From Dactylonectria macrodidyma (taxonomy: Eukaryota > Ascomycota > Sordariomycetes > Hypocreales > Nectriaceae), in NCBI GenBank assembly GCA_020744425.1, contig JAGMUV010000021.1:1240001-1304000 (forward strand): a stretch of DNA of 64,000 bases, given 5' to 3'. The translations under genes were made by a program, and so were the position numbers. The stretch's first letter is position 1; every line of letters begins with the position of its first letter. The notes beneath the pieces are model-generated. The model was not told the origin of the DNA and ran no database searches. It worked only from the letters and a program-made list of their open reading frames with translations. Below, piece by piece: positions 43,963 to 55,687 of the stretch.

Positions 43963-44340
43963 CTCAGCTTATGGTATTATCTGCGCTTCGCCATGGCACG
44001 ATCATCTGTCTGGAAGTACGCCTTCATACGGACGTCCATATTCTTCCTGCACCTGGTGGCACCTTTCAGCATATTCTATTTGCTGGTCAGCTCGCTAGTC
44101 GACCTTCCGATCCGTATCCCCCGCATACTCGAAGTATGGCTCGTTCTCGAGACGGTATTCTACTGTGCTGTCTATCTCCCGCGCAACGCCTACCTCCAGA
44201 GGGTCGCGACTCATCCCACAACTGCGTCTCGCGAAGATCGCCGGAAGCTGTTCTGGCGCTGCCACAGAAACATCCCAGATCCAGACCAGTACTCGCACTG
44301 CGGCGGCGCTGTCATAACCTCGGAGATCTGTGGCGGGTTT
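43963..44340 (+). pseudogene. N-terminal membrane part of an alpha/beta-hydrolase-like gene
   Basis: One frame carries two hydrophobic segments (FIRTSIFFLHLVAPFSIFYL and RILEVWLVLETVFYCAVYLP), then RNAYLQRVATHP and SREDRRKLFWRC with NIPDPDQY. This order is the N-terminus of a fungal alpha/beta-hydrolase family with a membrane anchor. After NIPDPDQY the expected WF-type block is scrambled and the frame ends at 44379. The catalytic Ser-Asp-His part is absent. Confidence 0.55.
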
Positions 44341-45106
44341 TTCTTCCTCAGTGCATGGCGGAGGAACGGGACACAATGACCTTAGTTTTTATTCTCTGCA
44401 AGCTGCCGTTATTCCCTTTATAGGCCAGTATTTCAGTTAACCCATGGTAGATCTATATGTCAAGTTATAATCTTTAAATAAGCCAGAGTTCCCTGAAATG
44501 CATACAGTGATGTTCATTATTACCTTCCTTATTTACTCATACTCTTAAAGAGTGTGCTAGACCCACATAGTATGAATAATAAGTTTTAAACACAGTGAAC
44601 CTTTCAAACTACTAGTAAGACTTACGGAATAATATTTTACTGATATCCGAAACAAAGCCTGAAGATGAAGACAACAATGAATGAGTGAGTCACACTCTGT
44701 TTCGCTCGACCACGTTGCTCTCAACTCCGCATAGTTATATTAACTATCATGGCTCTACAGGTAGCACGCGCCCCGCCCGCGGGCCGCCTAAAGAGAACCT
44801 TGAGGAACGAAGTTAGAGCGAGAATGTACTTGTTGGTGAAGAAAGCCCAAGTATATGGCGCGGATAGGTGGGTGAGCCGGCTTATAGCCTTAATGCAACC
44901 TGAATTGAAGGGATACGTAATAAATATTAATGAGAGCGAAGGTATTATTGCTTCTTCGCGGTCCTACAGCATGGATGGATTTCTGCGAGGCAATACTTGG
45001 CTCCTACCGCTGAAATGGGATATCCAAGTTATGATGCCGCGCATCCCCGTTTCGGCCTCTGGGTCCGACAACGCGCTGCCGCGCCCGTCGTCAGGCCGGG
45101 CATAGA
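44341..45106. other. AT-rich spacer and unassigned frame
   Basis: 44430-44750 is AT-rich and without frames. The frame 44749-45105 has no motif but may hold decayed upstream sequence of the Myb-like gene. Confidence 0.4.
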
Positions 45107-45839
45107 TTGGTCCAAGACAACGATGATGGCAGCAGCGACGCGGGCAACAAGTCCCAAGGAAGTGAATCCCGGCTTGATCGAGCGAATTTGTGGCGTGATA
45201 AGGACTATTGTCCCTCTCACACGGAAGCCGAAGAGATGGGCTTAGGCGACGAGTCCAACGGCGAAGATCAATGCCCACGCAAGCGCCGCAAGGTCTCGAG
45301 GTCCTCTGCCAGTTCGCTGCGCGATGCAGCAGCTAGTGTTGAGCGCCCTCGTCGGGGAAGACTGTCTTTGAGATCGAGGGGGAAGAATACCAAGGCAAGC
45401 GGTATCCTCAGCCCAGCGCCATCCCAGACGACGTCAGATGACGTCAGATGAGACCGAAGTCAGGACGGTTCTCGCCAAGTTTGAGGAATGGCCGCTTGAG
45501 AATGCTTCACTTAAACGCATAACCGAGAACGGCAAAACAACTTTCCAGTTACAGTTCGACTGGGCTCCTTGTACAAAGCATGGGCATGCTAGCAGCACCG
45601 TTCGGGATCGAGTTGATTTACCCTCGACAAGGACGAGGAGCAGGGCCAAGCAAGCTTCAGCTCCAAGAACCAAATACACTCCACAGGAAGATGGTCTTCT
45701 CATCGAGTTAAAGGAAGGCAGGGAGATGCTGGCGTGGCCCGAGATTCACCAGCGGTTCAGTGAGGCCTATCCAGGGCGGCCTGCCGAGAGTCTATAGGTG
45801 CATTACTCTACGAAACTCAAGAGTCGTGAGAGACTCTAG
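45107..45839 (+). pseudogene. Myb/SANT-like fungal protein, copy 1, frameshifted
   Basis: The first frame gives an acidic stretch (WRDKDYCPS…GDESNGEDQ), the basic RKRRKVSRSSASSLRDAAAS and then a stop. The next frame continues without loss: VRTVLAKFEEWPLENASLKR, a QLQFDW block and a Myb/SANT helix set (YTPQEDGLLIELKEG, AWPEIHQRFSEAYPGRPAES). TAG then precedes VHYSTKLKSRERL. The frame change is explained by an exact 10-bp tandem duplication, ACGTCAGATG at 45431-45440 and 45441-45450. The final TAG fits CAG to TAG. A second, shorter copy is at 56869-57110. Confidence 0.8.
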
Positions 45840-47284
45840 GACGTTGTTGGCGATGGCTGCCAAATCTGCCTGAGGACTTGGTCACCATACGACTTGATGG
45901 AGTTCAATAGGCAAGGAATGGCCTGGAAGCTGAAGGAGGAACAGGGTGAGGTTGCCACATTTATCAGCAGTCTGAAAAATCCGTGCTGAGATCCGAAATA
46001 CTTGCTTTCGCTCTTTGCCGCTATGATGCTATTCACATCCAGCTGAACTCTTAGTCTGCCATGAATGGAGCCGTTGAGGAGGGTGTTGATCAGCTAATCC
46101 AACGAAATTGCCACATCCATTCCTTGTACCGAACGTGCCGCCAATCCAATCAACCGTCAAACGATACGGGATTTCGGTGAAGATGTGGAGTTTGCTCATG
46201 TGCCACAGCCAATCGCGCGACCCCAGCGGCGCCGGGTGTGCTCTGCCGGAGCTGGCTCACCCGGTCATTCTGACACACGGTTCGGTCCACACATCACACC
46301 TCGTCATGCGGCGCGCCAAGGGTAAAAAAACACCATGGAGTGACATGACAGTGACAGACTTTCTGGCATGGCCCCTGGATATCAGACAGGAAGTGGAAAC
46401 CAACGCCTTTCAAATTGATCGAGGGATGGCGTTACGGTACTATCTCCTTGCAGCTAGCGGCGACTGCTACCACGTTCGCTTTTCCTATACCCGGCATATG
46501 CGGTGAGCACAGCCTTGTAGCGGCCGATGTCTAACCAATGCATGCATAGATAAGTCGGCGGAGTTTGCCGAGCAGTCTAGGTTTACCCACATTGACAAAG
46601 TTTCGAATCAACCTTTTCGTCCTTCAAAATCAAGTCATTATTCTAAAAAAATCATCGGAATACCGAAATGCCATAGTTCCCGGTGGCTTCTTCTTCTCCC
46701 GTCCCTCATTTCCTTTCGTCTGTGGCTGTGTCACTTGAGGCAGACAGTTTTAGTTTCACAGTGTCCCAACGGGCCAACCCTTTGTTTCCATCTCAACAAT
46801 TAGCAATAGGAGGCTTGCAGGCAAACCACAGCAGGGGTAAGGACAGGGTTAGTGTATTTTTCAATGCATATTGACGTGGAACTTCACTTCGCATGGGATG
46901 CGGGCGGGTATACATGTCACCCTTGGCACTCAGCCCCCATTGTCTGCAGCCAATAGCCCAGCACAACGGTGGGCTATTTTGAAAGCTGCAGCAACTAGCC
47001 TCGTTCGGCACGTTCCATTAACGGAACATTGTTCCTGGGCTGCTCAACAGCCCCGATAAGCGGCGTTCGTTGAGCATCGCACCTACTAGTGGTAAAGCTT
47101 ATATTTCATCTTCAGGTTAGATGTCGTTATGTTCACTCATCCCGCTCTATAAATTCTCTTCCCATTCAAGTTCCCCAAATATCATCTCAAATACTATCAC
47201 CACGCCTGCACGCGAGTTATGTATCCGCTTCTACCAAAGCATCCGAAGGATCGAGACAATCCTAGGTTACCGCCAGCGGGTTCT
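45840..47284. other. Left flank of the hAT element, no recognised gene
   Basis: The plus-strand frame 46108-46506 (132 codons) is open without domain. A short repeat shared with 17167-17218 sits at 46598-46637. CCAAT- or TATA-like words occur but cannot be tied to a gene. Confidence 0.4.
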
Positions 47285-47292
47285 AGAGTAAG
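47285..47292. repeat. 8-bp target site duplication, left
   Basis: AGAGTAAG, repeated at 56301-56308 directly outside the right terminus. Confidence 0.85.
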
Positions 47293-50172
47293 CAGGGTTC
47301 AAAGCCACTCCACGAAAACCCACATATGGACTCACATGTGGATCCATATCAAATACACTCCATTCCATCAGACCCAGTTGTGGATTTACTACCACTCCAC
47401 GGGAGCCAGGCCACATGTGGAATGCAGTGGAATGCAGTGGATATTTCCTTAATCTTAGCGGAGGTTTACAAATACCACAGAACCCCTAGTTAATAGGTTG
47501 AGTTTAAAGTATTTGCTAACTAATATGCCAGATTTAAGACAACACATACCTGTTCCCTACCGGTATCAAGCTACCTGGAATGTCTGTTCAGCTGTTCCTA
47601 TGATGCTGCTCGCGACCGCAGCTGCCTGGCTGGCGGAATAAAGAGCTGTACGATCCCGTGCATTTCCTCATAGAGGACGCGTTCCTCAGATAATTCTCAT
47701 CAATTGGCTGATGCTATTAGACCTTCGACTATAAGGATTTTAATTATCTGACAATGCCAATGCGTCCGACTACCGGTACTTTGGCTCATTTCTGACTGGC
47801 GACAAAGCTGCGAATATCGTATCACAATGGCCGACTCTCAGCCCGATTCCCGACCTACTCTCGAGCCCCCTGCGCAAGGGAAATCGACGGCAGCGATCCC
47901 CGAACGAACAGAAGAAGACGAACAACGACTATTTCGCTTGTTCAGAGGCTGGACTTTGTCCGAAAGAGATGGCCACACGCGCCAATGGGTCTACCGATTT
48001 GGGTACGACATTCAGAATATAGCAACGAAGGAACGCCGCTGGGTCTGTTGTATGTGTATCAAACGGAAGGATCCGAGGCCGAAGAATTACAACTATAAGG
48101 GCCTGCAGAACGCTGAGAGCCACTTGTTCAAGGATCACAACGGCATAGTAGATCCTTCAGGTAAAAGGCAGCCCCTGAAATCTACTGTTGCAACACCCGC
48201 CCGCTCAATTACTACGTTACTTCGATTAAATCCAGAAGTTCCCCGCGATCAAGAAATAACGAATCTATTAATCAAGCGGTTTAATAAAGCCGCGTTTCAA
48301 CAGATGATCGTTAACTGGATCGTCACCACGAATCGATCGTTCACCACCGCGAAAGATCCTGACCTGCGAGCGATCTTCGAATATCTCAACCCGTCTGTTT
48401 CCATTACAGAAGCTCACATATCCGATGTAACGGTGCGAGCGATCGCTGAAAGAGAATTCAATGCGAATAAATCGGCTGTACGAGAGACGCTTCGGAAGAG
48501 CCCAGGCCAGATCCATATCCAGTTTGATGGATGGCGATCCGGGAATAGGCATGCTCTTTACGGCGTTACTTGTATATTCAGGGATCTGGATAACAGGCCC
48601 CGGAAGTGCGTTCTCGGCCTTCCGGAGCTACTAGGCCGGCACACAGGCGAGAATATCGCTGAGCAGATACTCGACATCGTCCGGGAGTTCGAGATTGGGG
48701 ATAAGCTGGGCTACTTTACGCTGGATAACGCCTCGAATAACAAAACAACGATGGAAGAGCTGGGCCATGAGCTAGGATTCGACTGGAAGAAGCGCTGGGT
48801 TCGCTGCATTGGCCATGTTGTCAATATAGTGGTGAAACACATGCTATTTGGCCGAGATCCAAACGCGTTCGAGCAACAGATCTACGATGGCCAATTGACG
48901 GCGGCGAGGGAACATGAGCAGTGGCGCAAAAGGGGTCCAGTGGGTAAATGGCACAACTTCGCTGTGGTAAGCTGATATTTTTCTTATTTTTACTACAATG
49001 TTTTCTGACTTTCCTGTTTCCGACTTATTTTAACTGCATTTGCAGGAGATTAACAGATCCGATATCTGGACCGACGTCCTTAAAAAGGTCCAGCAGGTCG
49101 AATCCCAACTATCCGACGATCCAGCGATCCAAAGCCATGATCCTGTTAGCGTTGTATTAGATAACGCTACCCGTTGGCTCTCCCAGCTAGCCATGATCGA
49201 CCGGGCTCTTGTTTTGCAGCCGTTTTACGACCCTTTTATCCAGCGAGCGTTGAGTGAGTGGAACAAAGCGAATCTTACGAAAAGTGGCTCCGTTAGGAAG
49301 GGGGCCAGGATGCCGTTCTTTTTGAAGGAAGAGAACCGGATTTCAAGCAGCGACTGGCGTGTGCTCCAGGCGCTCCGCGATATCCTACTAGACTTTCAGC
49401 TAGTAGTCAAAGCCTTGGAGGGCGATGGACAGGGGAAACACCAAAAGCAAGGTCAAGAAGATGAGATTGAGCTTCCATTATCCGGTAAGTCCTGGCTGGA
49501 TGGAGTCAGTCTGTAATTGGTATGGCTAACCGAGCCACGACTCGAAGGTACAAGCTGGGATCTTCTTCACGCGTACGAATATCTTCTCGAGTCCCTCGAA
49601 TCCGCCAAAAAGATAGCCGTTGGCCTCCCTGACTCCGGGCATCTCGCAGTTAATATTAACCTAGGCTGGATAAAGCTCGATGAGTACTATCAATACCTCA
49701 ACGACAGTCCTGTGATCTACGGCGCGGCGGCTCTCCATCCTGCTTACCGCTGGGCATTATTCGACGATCTGTGGGGTGATGATGCTAAGCGGCGGACGTG
49801 GATTATCAAAGCCAAAGCGATTGTTCAGAATCTGTGGGAATGCGAATATAAGGACTTATTTTCTGAAGATCAAGACCCCGATTTACCTGCAAGTAAACGT
49901 CTTAAATCCTCAAGGAACAAGTTTACAGCCTGGCGTAACAGCAAACGAGGGCTAACTCTTCAGAATCAGGCTATTGACGAGTCTGCCGGGGCATCTCTTT
50001 CGTCATTGTACAGAGGGTTGGATCTCGATGAGTACGATCAGTGGCAACGCAATATCGACGATTCTGACGCCCTCGTTACTGACCCATACGAATACTGGCA
50101 CACCAGGCGGCTCAAGTACCCCAAATTGAGTAGGATGGCCCTGGATTTACTGACTGTGGCCCCTATGTCAGC

Positions 50173-50423
50173 TGTCACATCTATCAACTGTTGAGACTGA
50201 AGATAAAGTCTCAAAGGCTCGGATCTCTAATAAACCGGTCTCAAAGACCCGGCTTCCTAACAAGCCGGTCTCGAAGACCCGGATCCCTTGGGATCCGGTC
50301 TACCGAGAACCTTATCATAGCTATGAGGGCAACCTACAAATAGGTCTGCCGCGAGCCCTCAGTTAGATAGAAATCAAGAGCTTCTACTTACATCACAATG
50401 CACCCTTCCTATCAGATGCAACA
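50173..50423 (+). repeat. 5' LTR of the copia element
   Basis: 251 bp, TG…CA ends. Inside is a doublet of CCGGTCTCAAAGACCCGG / CCGGTCTCGAAGACCCGG and a palindrome GGATCCCTTGGGATCC. Its stop codons truncate the hAT frame. Confidence 0.96.
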
Positions 50424-50440
50424 GTTATGAGCCCGGTTTG
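50424..50440 (+). promoter_or_regulatory. Probable primer-binding site (Met-tRNA anticodon-arm type)
   Basis: GTTATGAGCCCGG directly follows the 5' LTR. It is complementary to a CCGGGCTCATAAC anticodon arm (CAT anticodon in the loop). Drosophila copia is primed by a 5' half of initiator Met-tRNA cut in the anticodon loop; the match suggests the same mode here. Confidence 0.6.
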
Positions 50441-50605
50441 CCTATAGCTGAAGCGGACGATATTCTTTGATCAAGCTGTATCATCAGACCCTTATCAAAC
50501 CTATCTCCCTTCCTTCCTAGCCTAGGCTTGCAACCTAGCTTCTTCAAGCTAGTCCTTCCAAACTAGGTTATCAACTTCCGCTGTTGCTCGCAGTCATCTA
50601 TCGCG

Positions 50606-53600
50606 ATGGGCGTTGCTGATACGGAAGCCTCTTCCTGGGCCAAGCTCAACGGGCCTAGTGATTGGAAACACTGGATAGCCAGCATCCGGAAATCGGCTAC
50701 TACGAAGGACGTCTGGGACTTCATTGACCCTTTTAAGGAAAACAAGAAGTCCCTAGCCCGACCGGTCTTTCCTACAGCTGCAGACATCAAGCCTGATGCG
50801 ACTAGGCTGTCTGAGCTGACCCCAGACCAAAGGATTGACCTTAATGGCCTTGAGAAACAGTATCTCGAAAACGTCCGAATCTACGAAAAACGCCAAAAGG
50901 CCCTATCCGCTATCCAAGACCGGATCATCCTGACCGTCGGCAACTATCGAGATGTCATCGACGATGAAGATGACGTTGCAAAGGAACTAGCCCTCCTACG
51001 GGCCCGGATCCAGCCAGCTACCTGGTTCCATGAAAGAGAAGTCCTTGACCGATATCGAACAGCCCTCAAGGGGCCCGGCCGGACTAAGACTAAGGACTGG
51101 GTCACAAGCTGGCAGAAGGTCCTTACGGAAGCCCGTAATCTAGGCCTTCCTGACTCCAAGGGTCTCAGACCAACCCTAGACTTCCTAGAAGCTGTCAGAC
51201 CGATGGACCTCACCTTCGCCGATATCTGGATGAATAAGATCCAATATAAGGCATCAAAGGGCAAGAAAGACTGGGAAGCTAAGATCCCGGACGGTATTGA
51301 GATCAGCGAGCTGTTCGAAAAACAGGCTACAGAGACGAAGGCACCGAAAGGGTCCTTTTCCACGTTCCAGAAAACCGGCTCTTCTAAGCCTGCCGGATCT
51401 AACGGATCCGAGGGACCAAAGACCCCCTGCCTCTGTGGCAAACAGCATTTCTATTCAAAATGCCCTTACCTAGTTACTTCTATCCGCCCGGCCGGATGGA
51501 AGCCTAACCAAGACATAGAATTCCAGATCAATCAACAGCTCGAAGACCCTGCTACGAAACAACGGGTAGATCGAGCTCTGCAGAGACAGAAGCCTAGGGA
51601 TACCCAGCCAGGGGCCCCAAAGGCCACTACAGACAACAGGGATGAAGGCTACATCAAGGGCAGCTCCTTTGCCGGCCTTTCCCTTCAGACCACACAGCCG
51701 CCGGACCAACAGCAAGGTCAGCAGCTAGGTCGGCAACCGGAACAGCAGCCGGCTCTAACGATCCTATCTACGGCTTCCGTCATAACCGTTCCAGGGAGGG
51801 TTTATCCGCTCAGGGACTCCTTTATCCTTGATTCCGGGTCAGACACACACATCTGTAATAACCTCTTACGCTTTTCATCCTATCAGCCCTCTAGGAACCC
51901 CGAGCCTATCTTTGCAGGCGGATCCGAGCTGCAAATCCTAGGCTACGGTCAGGTCAACCTACGGCTTGAAGACGGGCTCTTCCAGCTCAGACGGGCAGCC
52001 TATATCCCGGGTTTCCACACGAACGTTGTCTCGCTAGATCTTATGATCCTAGCCGGATACAACTGGAACCCGAAAACAGGGGCCGTCTTCCAAGGGATAG
52101 AGACTATCTTCTATACCCGACGGTACCATCGCCAACAAGTCATCGAATTCAACGAGGTCAGACCGATCTCGGCCACAGCAGCCGCCGCAGCCTCTGCCGA
52201 CCAAGGCAGACCAACGGGCCTGCTAGCAGCAGCCGCAGCCTCTTCCAAAGACCCTAGGGCGCCTCAGACAGCCGAATCCATCCTCTGGCACCAACGTCTA
52301 GGCCACTTGAACGCCCGGGCTCTTGAACATCTTACGGATCAGACCCTAGGGGTCCGTATCAAGGGACCTATCGCAATAGACTGCGAAGCCTGCTCCCTTG
52401 CCAAGGCTAGCAGACAGGTCTCCCGACGAAGCCCGCAGACAATAGCTCCGAGACCCTATTGGAGGGTCTACATCGACCTCTTTAGCTTCCACACAAGCTA
52501 TGACGGAAAACAGGCTGCCTTGCTGATCAAAGATGAATACACAGGCCTAATCCACATCTATCTTCTATCCGATCAGACACAGGATTCAGTCCTAGGGGCC
52601 CTACAGGCCTTCGTATCCTACATCCGGACACAATACGGGCTCCGGATCTGCCGGATCCATAGGGACAACGACAGGGCCCTAGGCATCCGATCGATCAATT
52701 GGATGACTGACGAAGGGATCGAGGACGAACCCTCGAGCCCTCACAACCCGGCTCAGAACGGCCCTGCCGAACGATCTGGGGGGGTAATAGCTCCTAAGAA
52801 CAGGTCTATGTTACTAGGGTCTAACCTGCCGCCCGATCTCTGGTCCGAGGGTTGGAAAACAGCTGTCTTCCTATATAACAGATCGCCCCAACAGGCCCGA
52901 GACTGGAAGACCCCCTTAGGGCTGCTAATTTCCTGGCTTCAAGACCAAGGAAAGGACACCGGATTCGTCTCCAGACAGCCGGATCTAACGCACCTTAGGG
53001 CCTTCGGCTGCCGGGCCTATCCAATGACTACGGAAGCTTTGAAGAGCACTCAAAAACGGGACCTAAAGACAGCCGCCCACGCAGAAATCGGCTACCTAGT
53101 TGGATACGATTCGAACAACATCTTCAGGATCTGGATCCCGGAAAGGTCAGAGGTCCGGAGGGTCAGGGACGTCACATTCGACGAGAAAACCTTCTATGAT
53201 CCTAAGAACCACCCAATCCCTCAGCCAATTCGACAGCCTAGGGTGCGGTTCCTGCTTCCAGCCCACATTGACAGCGATAGTGATGAAGACGAGGAAATCA
53301 GGTCAACGATCGAGGTAGCCCTCGATGACCCTGATCAGCACGAACAGCCCGATCAACATGACCTCGATAGGTCAGACGGACCCGAAGACACGGACCCGGA
53401 CGACGCTACGGACCGTACCGAAGCCACACCCGATCTAGCTAATCCGGACAGTCCGGGCAGCCCGGATCCGGAAGACCTAGCGTTCCAAGATCTAGATCTC
53501 AACGAGCAGGAAGACAAGGACTCTGACGACGACGATGACGAAGATCCCTATCTTCCGACCCCACAGACAACGGCACCGCCATCCGAAAGCCCGGATCCTC

Positions 53601-55540
53601 CATTTTCTACGCCGCCGGAACAGCCCGGCAGCCCAACTAGCAGGCAACCTAGCCCGGAGCCGACACAGACGTCAGAGCCGGCTAGACGAGGGGGCCCACG
53701 AGGACCGCGAAGACCGTGGCCTGCTGCGTCTCGAGCCTCAGACCGCATCAGGGGCCAAGGAACCGGCCCAGCAGACGAACCAGCTATCGATCCAATCCGA
53801 AAGGCTAGCTTTTTCAGCAGCTTCTTCAACGGAAGGGAAGAAAAGCTCCACAGACGGAACCTTCCGCCGGAACCTAGGACTTTCAAAGAGCTAGAAAATC
53901 ACCCCTTTGGCCGCCAATTCAAGCAGGCCTGCGAGATCCAGATGAGAGACCTGTGGGGTCAAGGGACCTTTGAGGCTGTTCTATCCGAACAGGCCAAAAA
54001 GACCCCTATCCCGACGACCTGGGTCTTTAAATACAAGACGGATAAGCATGGGTTCCTTACGAAGTTCAAGGCCCGGCTCTGTGTCCGAGGGGATCTTCAG
54101 CCCCTTGACGACAAAGAGACCTATGCAGCAACCTTAGCAGGAAGGTCCTTCCGGGTCCTTATGGCTATAGCAGCTAAATTCCAGCTAGAGGCTAGGCAGC
54201 TAGACGCAATCAACGCCTTCACCAACAGCCCACTAGACGAAGAAGTCTACATCCGCTGCCCGGATGGATTCAAACGGCACGGATGGAGTCTACGGCTACG
54301 AAAGGCCCTATACGGGCTACGCAGATCACCCTTACTGTGGCAACGAGACCTCCTTCAGACCTTCCAGCAGCTAGGTCTGCAGCAGTGTGCAGAAGACCCT
54401 TGTATCTGCAACAACAGCTGGCTGACCGTCTTCTTCTACGTTGACGATATCGTCTTGCTATATCGAACAAAGGATCAGCTAGCTGCTGAGACCCTGATCA
54501 ATAGGCTCAAACAGCGGTATCAGATGCAGGACCTTGGGGACCTTTCCTGGTTCCTAGGGATCCGAATTCTAAGGGATAAGCTAGCTAAGAAGCTGTGGCT
54601 CTGTCAGGACTCATACATCGAGAAAACAGCTGCCCGCTTTAAGGTCAAGCTAACCGACGATTTCAAAGGAAACCCTCTACCAACCAACGACCTACGGAAA
54701 AACCCGTATCAAGCCCAGCAGGACCAGGTGATCCTATTCCAGCAGAAAGTCGGATCGATCAACTACATCGCAGTCATCAGCCGGCCTGACGTAGCTAAGG
54801 CCGCAGCCCGGCTAGCAGAACACTTACTCAATCCAACGGAAGACCATCACCGGATCGCAGATAGGGTCATCATCTACCTCTACGCAACCCGATATCTAGC
54901 TATCCAATTCAGCGGTCAAAGCTCTCAAATACCGATCATTCAAATCGCAATTCCAATAGCCGGATCAGCAGCCGGATCAGCAGCCGCCCCGGGCCCGGCC
55001 GATCAGACGGATCAGGACCTCGAATTCCTAGTTGCATCAGACGCAGCCTTCGCAGACGACCCGAAGACCCGGAAATCGTCCCAAGGGATGATCATGACTC
55101 TGTTCGGCGGACCTATTAGCTGGAAAGCCGGGAAACAGGATACAGTTACAACTTCATCTACAGAAGCAGAGCTCCTTGCTTTCACACACACAGCTAAGGA
55201 AGCCCTAGCTACCCAACGGCTATTCCAACAGCTAGACCTTCAGCTAGACCAACAGCTAGTCATTCAGTGTGACAACCAACAGACGATCCGGCTCATCACT
55301 CTGCAGATCCCGCGGATCCGAACAGCCCTACGGCACGTTGATATCCACAGCTGTTGGGCCCGGCAGTCCTACTTCAATGGATTATTTCAAGTCAAATACA
55401 CGAAAACAGCAGAGATGCTAGCAGACGGTCTGACCAAGCCCCTGCCTGGTCAGAAATTCGAACTCTTCGTCAGACAGCTAGGACTTATTGATATCAGGAG
55501 TCTAATCGAGACACAGATCGAGACAGATGACGAGGGCTAG
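50606..55540 (+). CDS. Copia gag-pol polyprotein, intact single frame
   Basis: 1644 codons with no stop or frameshift. Gag occupies residues 1-270, with a CLCGKQHFYSKC zinc knuckle near 275. Protease active site FILDSGSDTH is near 405. The pre-integrase zinc region ILWHQRLGHLN…CEAC begins near 558. Integrase shows VYIDLF (about 620), IHRDND (about 685) and GPAERSGG (about 718) for the D-D-E triad. A long acidic D/E/P-rich spacer spans about 890-1060. Reverse transcriptase runs from PTTWVFKYK (about 1135) to FFYVDDIVLLY (about 1277), and RNase H holds ASDAAFADD and SSTEAELLAF (about 1473-1520). Gag and pol in one frame is usual for fungal copia. Codon use (many CTA, CGG, ATC) differs from neighbouring genes. 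It could be active. Confidence 0.96.
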   Translation: MGVADTEASSWAKLNGPSDWKHWIASIRKSATTKDVWDFIDPFKENKKSLARPVFPTAADIKPDATRLSELTPDQRIDLNGLEKQYLENVRIYEKRQKALSAIQDRIILTVGNYRDVIDDEDDVAKELALLRARIQPATWFHEREVLDRYRTALKGPGRTKTKDWVTSWQKVLTEARNLGLPDSKGLRPTLDFLEAVRPMDLTFADIWMNKIQYKASKGKKDWEAKIPDGIEISELFEKQATETKAPKGSFSTFQKTGSSKPAGSNGSEGPKTPCLCGKQHFYSKCPYLVTSIRPAGWKPNQDIEFQINQQLEDPATKQRVDRALQRQKPRDTQPGAPKATTDNRDEGYIKGSSFAGLSLQTTQPPDQQQGQQLGRQPEQQPALTILSTASVITVPGRVYPLRDSFILDSGSDTHICNNLLRFSSYQPSRNPEPIFAGGSELQILGYGQVNLRLEDGLFQLRRAAYIPGFHTNVVSLDLMILAGYNWNPKTGAVFQGIETIFYTRRYHRQQVIEFNEVRPISATAAAAASADQGRPTGLLAAAAASSKDPRAPQTAESILWHQRLGHLNARALEHLTDQTLGVRIKGPIAIDCEACSLAKASRQVSRRSPQTIAPRPYWRVYIDLFSFHTSYDGKQAALLIKDEYTGLIHIYLLSDQTQDSVLGALQAFVSYIRTQYGLRICRIHRDNDRALGIRSINWMTDEGIEDEPSSPHNPAQNGPAERSGGVIAPKNRSMLLGSNLPPDLWSEGWKTAVFLYNRSPQQARDWKTPLGLLISWLQDQGKDTGFVSRQPDLTHLRAFGCRAYPMTTEALKSTQKRDLKTAAHAEIGYLVGYDSNNIFRIWIPERSEVRRVRDVTFDEKTFYDPKNHPIPQPIRQPRVRFLLPAHIDSDSDEDEEIRSTIEVALDDPDQHEQPDQHDLDRSDGPEDTDPDDATDRTEATPDLANPDSPGSPDPEDLAFQDLDLNEQEDKDSDDDDDEDPYLPTPQTTAPPSESPDPPFSTPPEQPGSPTSRQPSPEPTQTSEPARRGGPRGPRRPWPAASRASDRIRGQGTGPADEPAIDPIRKASFFSSFFNGREEKLHRRNLPPEPRTFKELENHPFGRQFKQACEIQMRDLWGQGTFEAVLSEQAKKTPIPTTWVFKYKTDKHGFLTKFKARLCVRGDLQPLDDKETYAATLAGRSFRVLMAIAAKFQLEARQLDAINAFTNSPLDEEVYIRCPDGFKRHGWSLRLRKALYGLRRSPLLWQRDLLQTFQQLGLQQCAEDPCICNNSWLTVFFYVDDIVLLYRTKDQLAAETLINRLKQRYQMQDLGDLSWFLGIRILRDKLAKKLWLCQDSYIEKTAARFKVKLTDDFKGNPLPTNDLRKNPYQAQQDQVILFQQKVGSINYIAVISRPDVAKAAARLAEHLLNPTEDHHRIADRVIIYLYATRYLAIQFSGQSSQIPIIQIAIPIAGSAAGSAAAPGPADQTDQDLEFLVASDAAFADDPKTRKSSQGMIMTLFGGPISWKAGKQDTVTTSSTEAELLAFTHTAKEALATQRLFQQLDLQLDQQLVIQCDNQQTIRLITLQIPRIRTALRHVDIHSCWARQSYFNGLFQVKYTKTAEMLADGLTKPLPGQKFELFVRQLGLIDIRSLIETQIETDDEG

Positions 55541-55678
55541 CAGAGCCCGATTTCCTTCTATCAGTCTTTTCCTTCAATTTCCTATCCCTATTTTCCTAGC
55601 CTACGCAACAACCGTCCTTCCAACAAGGGCCATTTTCCTATATTTCCTATCTATTCAGTTTGAATCCCCATTCAACCT

Positions 55679-55687
55679 GGGGGGGTA
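55679..55687 (+). promoter_or_regulatory. Polypurine tract of the copia element
   Basis: GGGGGGGTA immediately before the 3' LTR, the plus-strand priming site. Confidence 0.8.

Noticed and set aside
46108..46506. Hypothetical 132-codon gene
   Set aside because: Open frame without recognisable motif in the flank of a transposon; composition gives no support.
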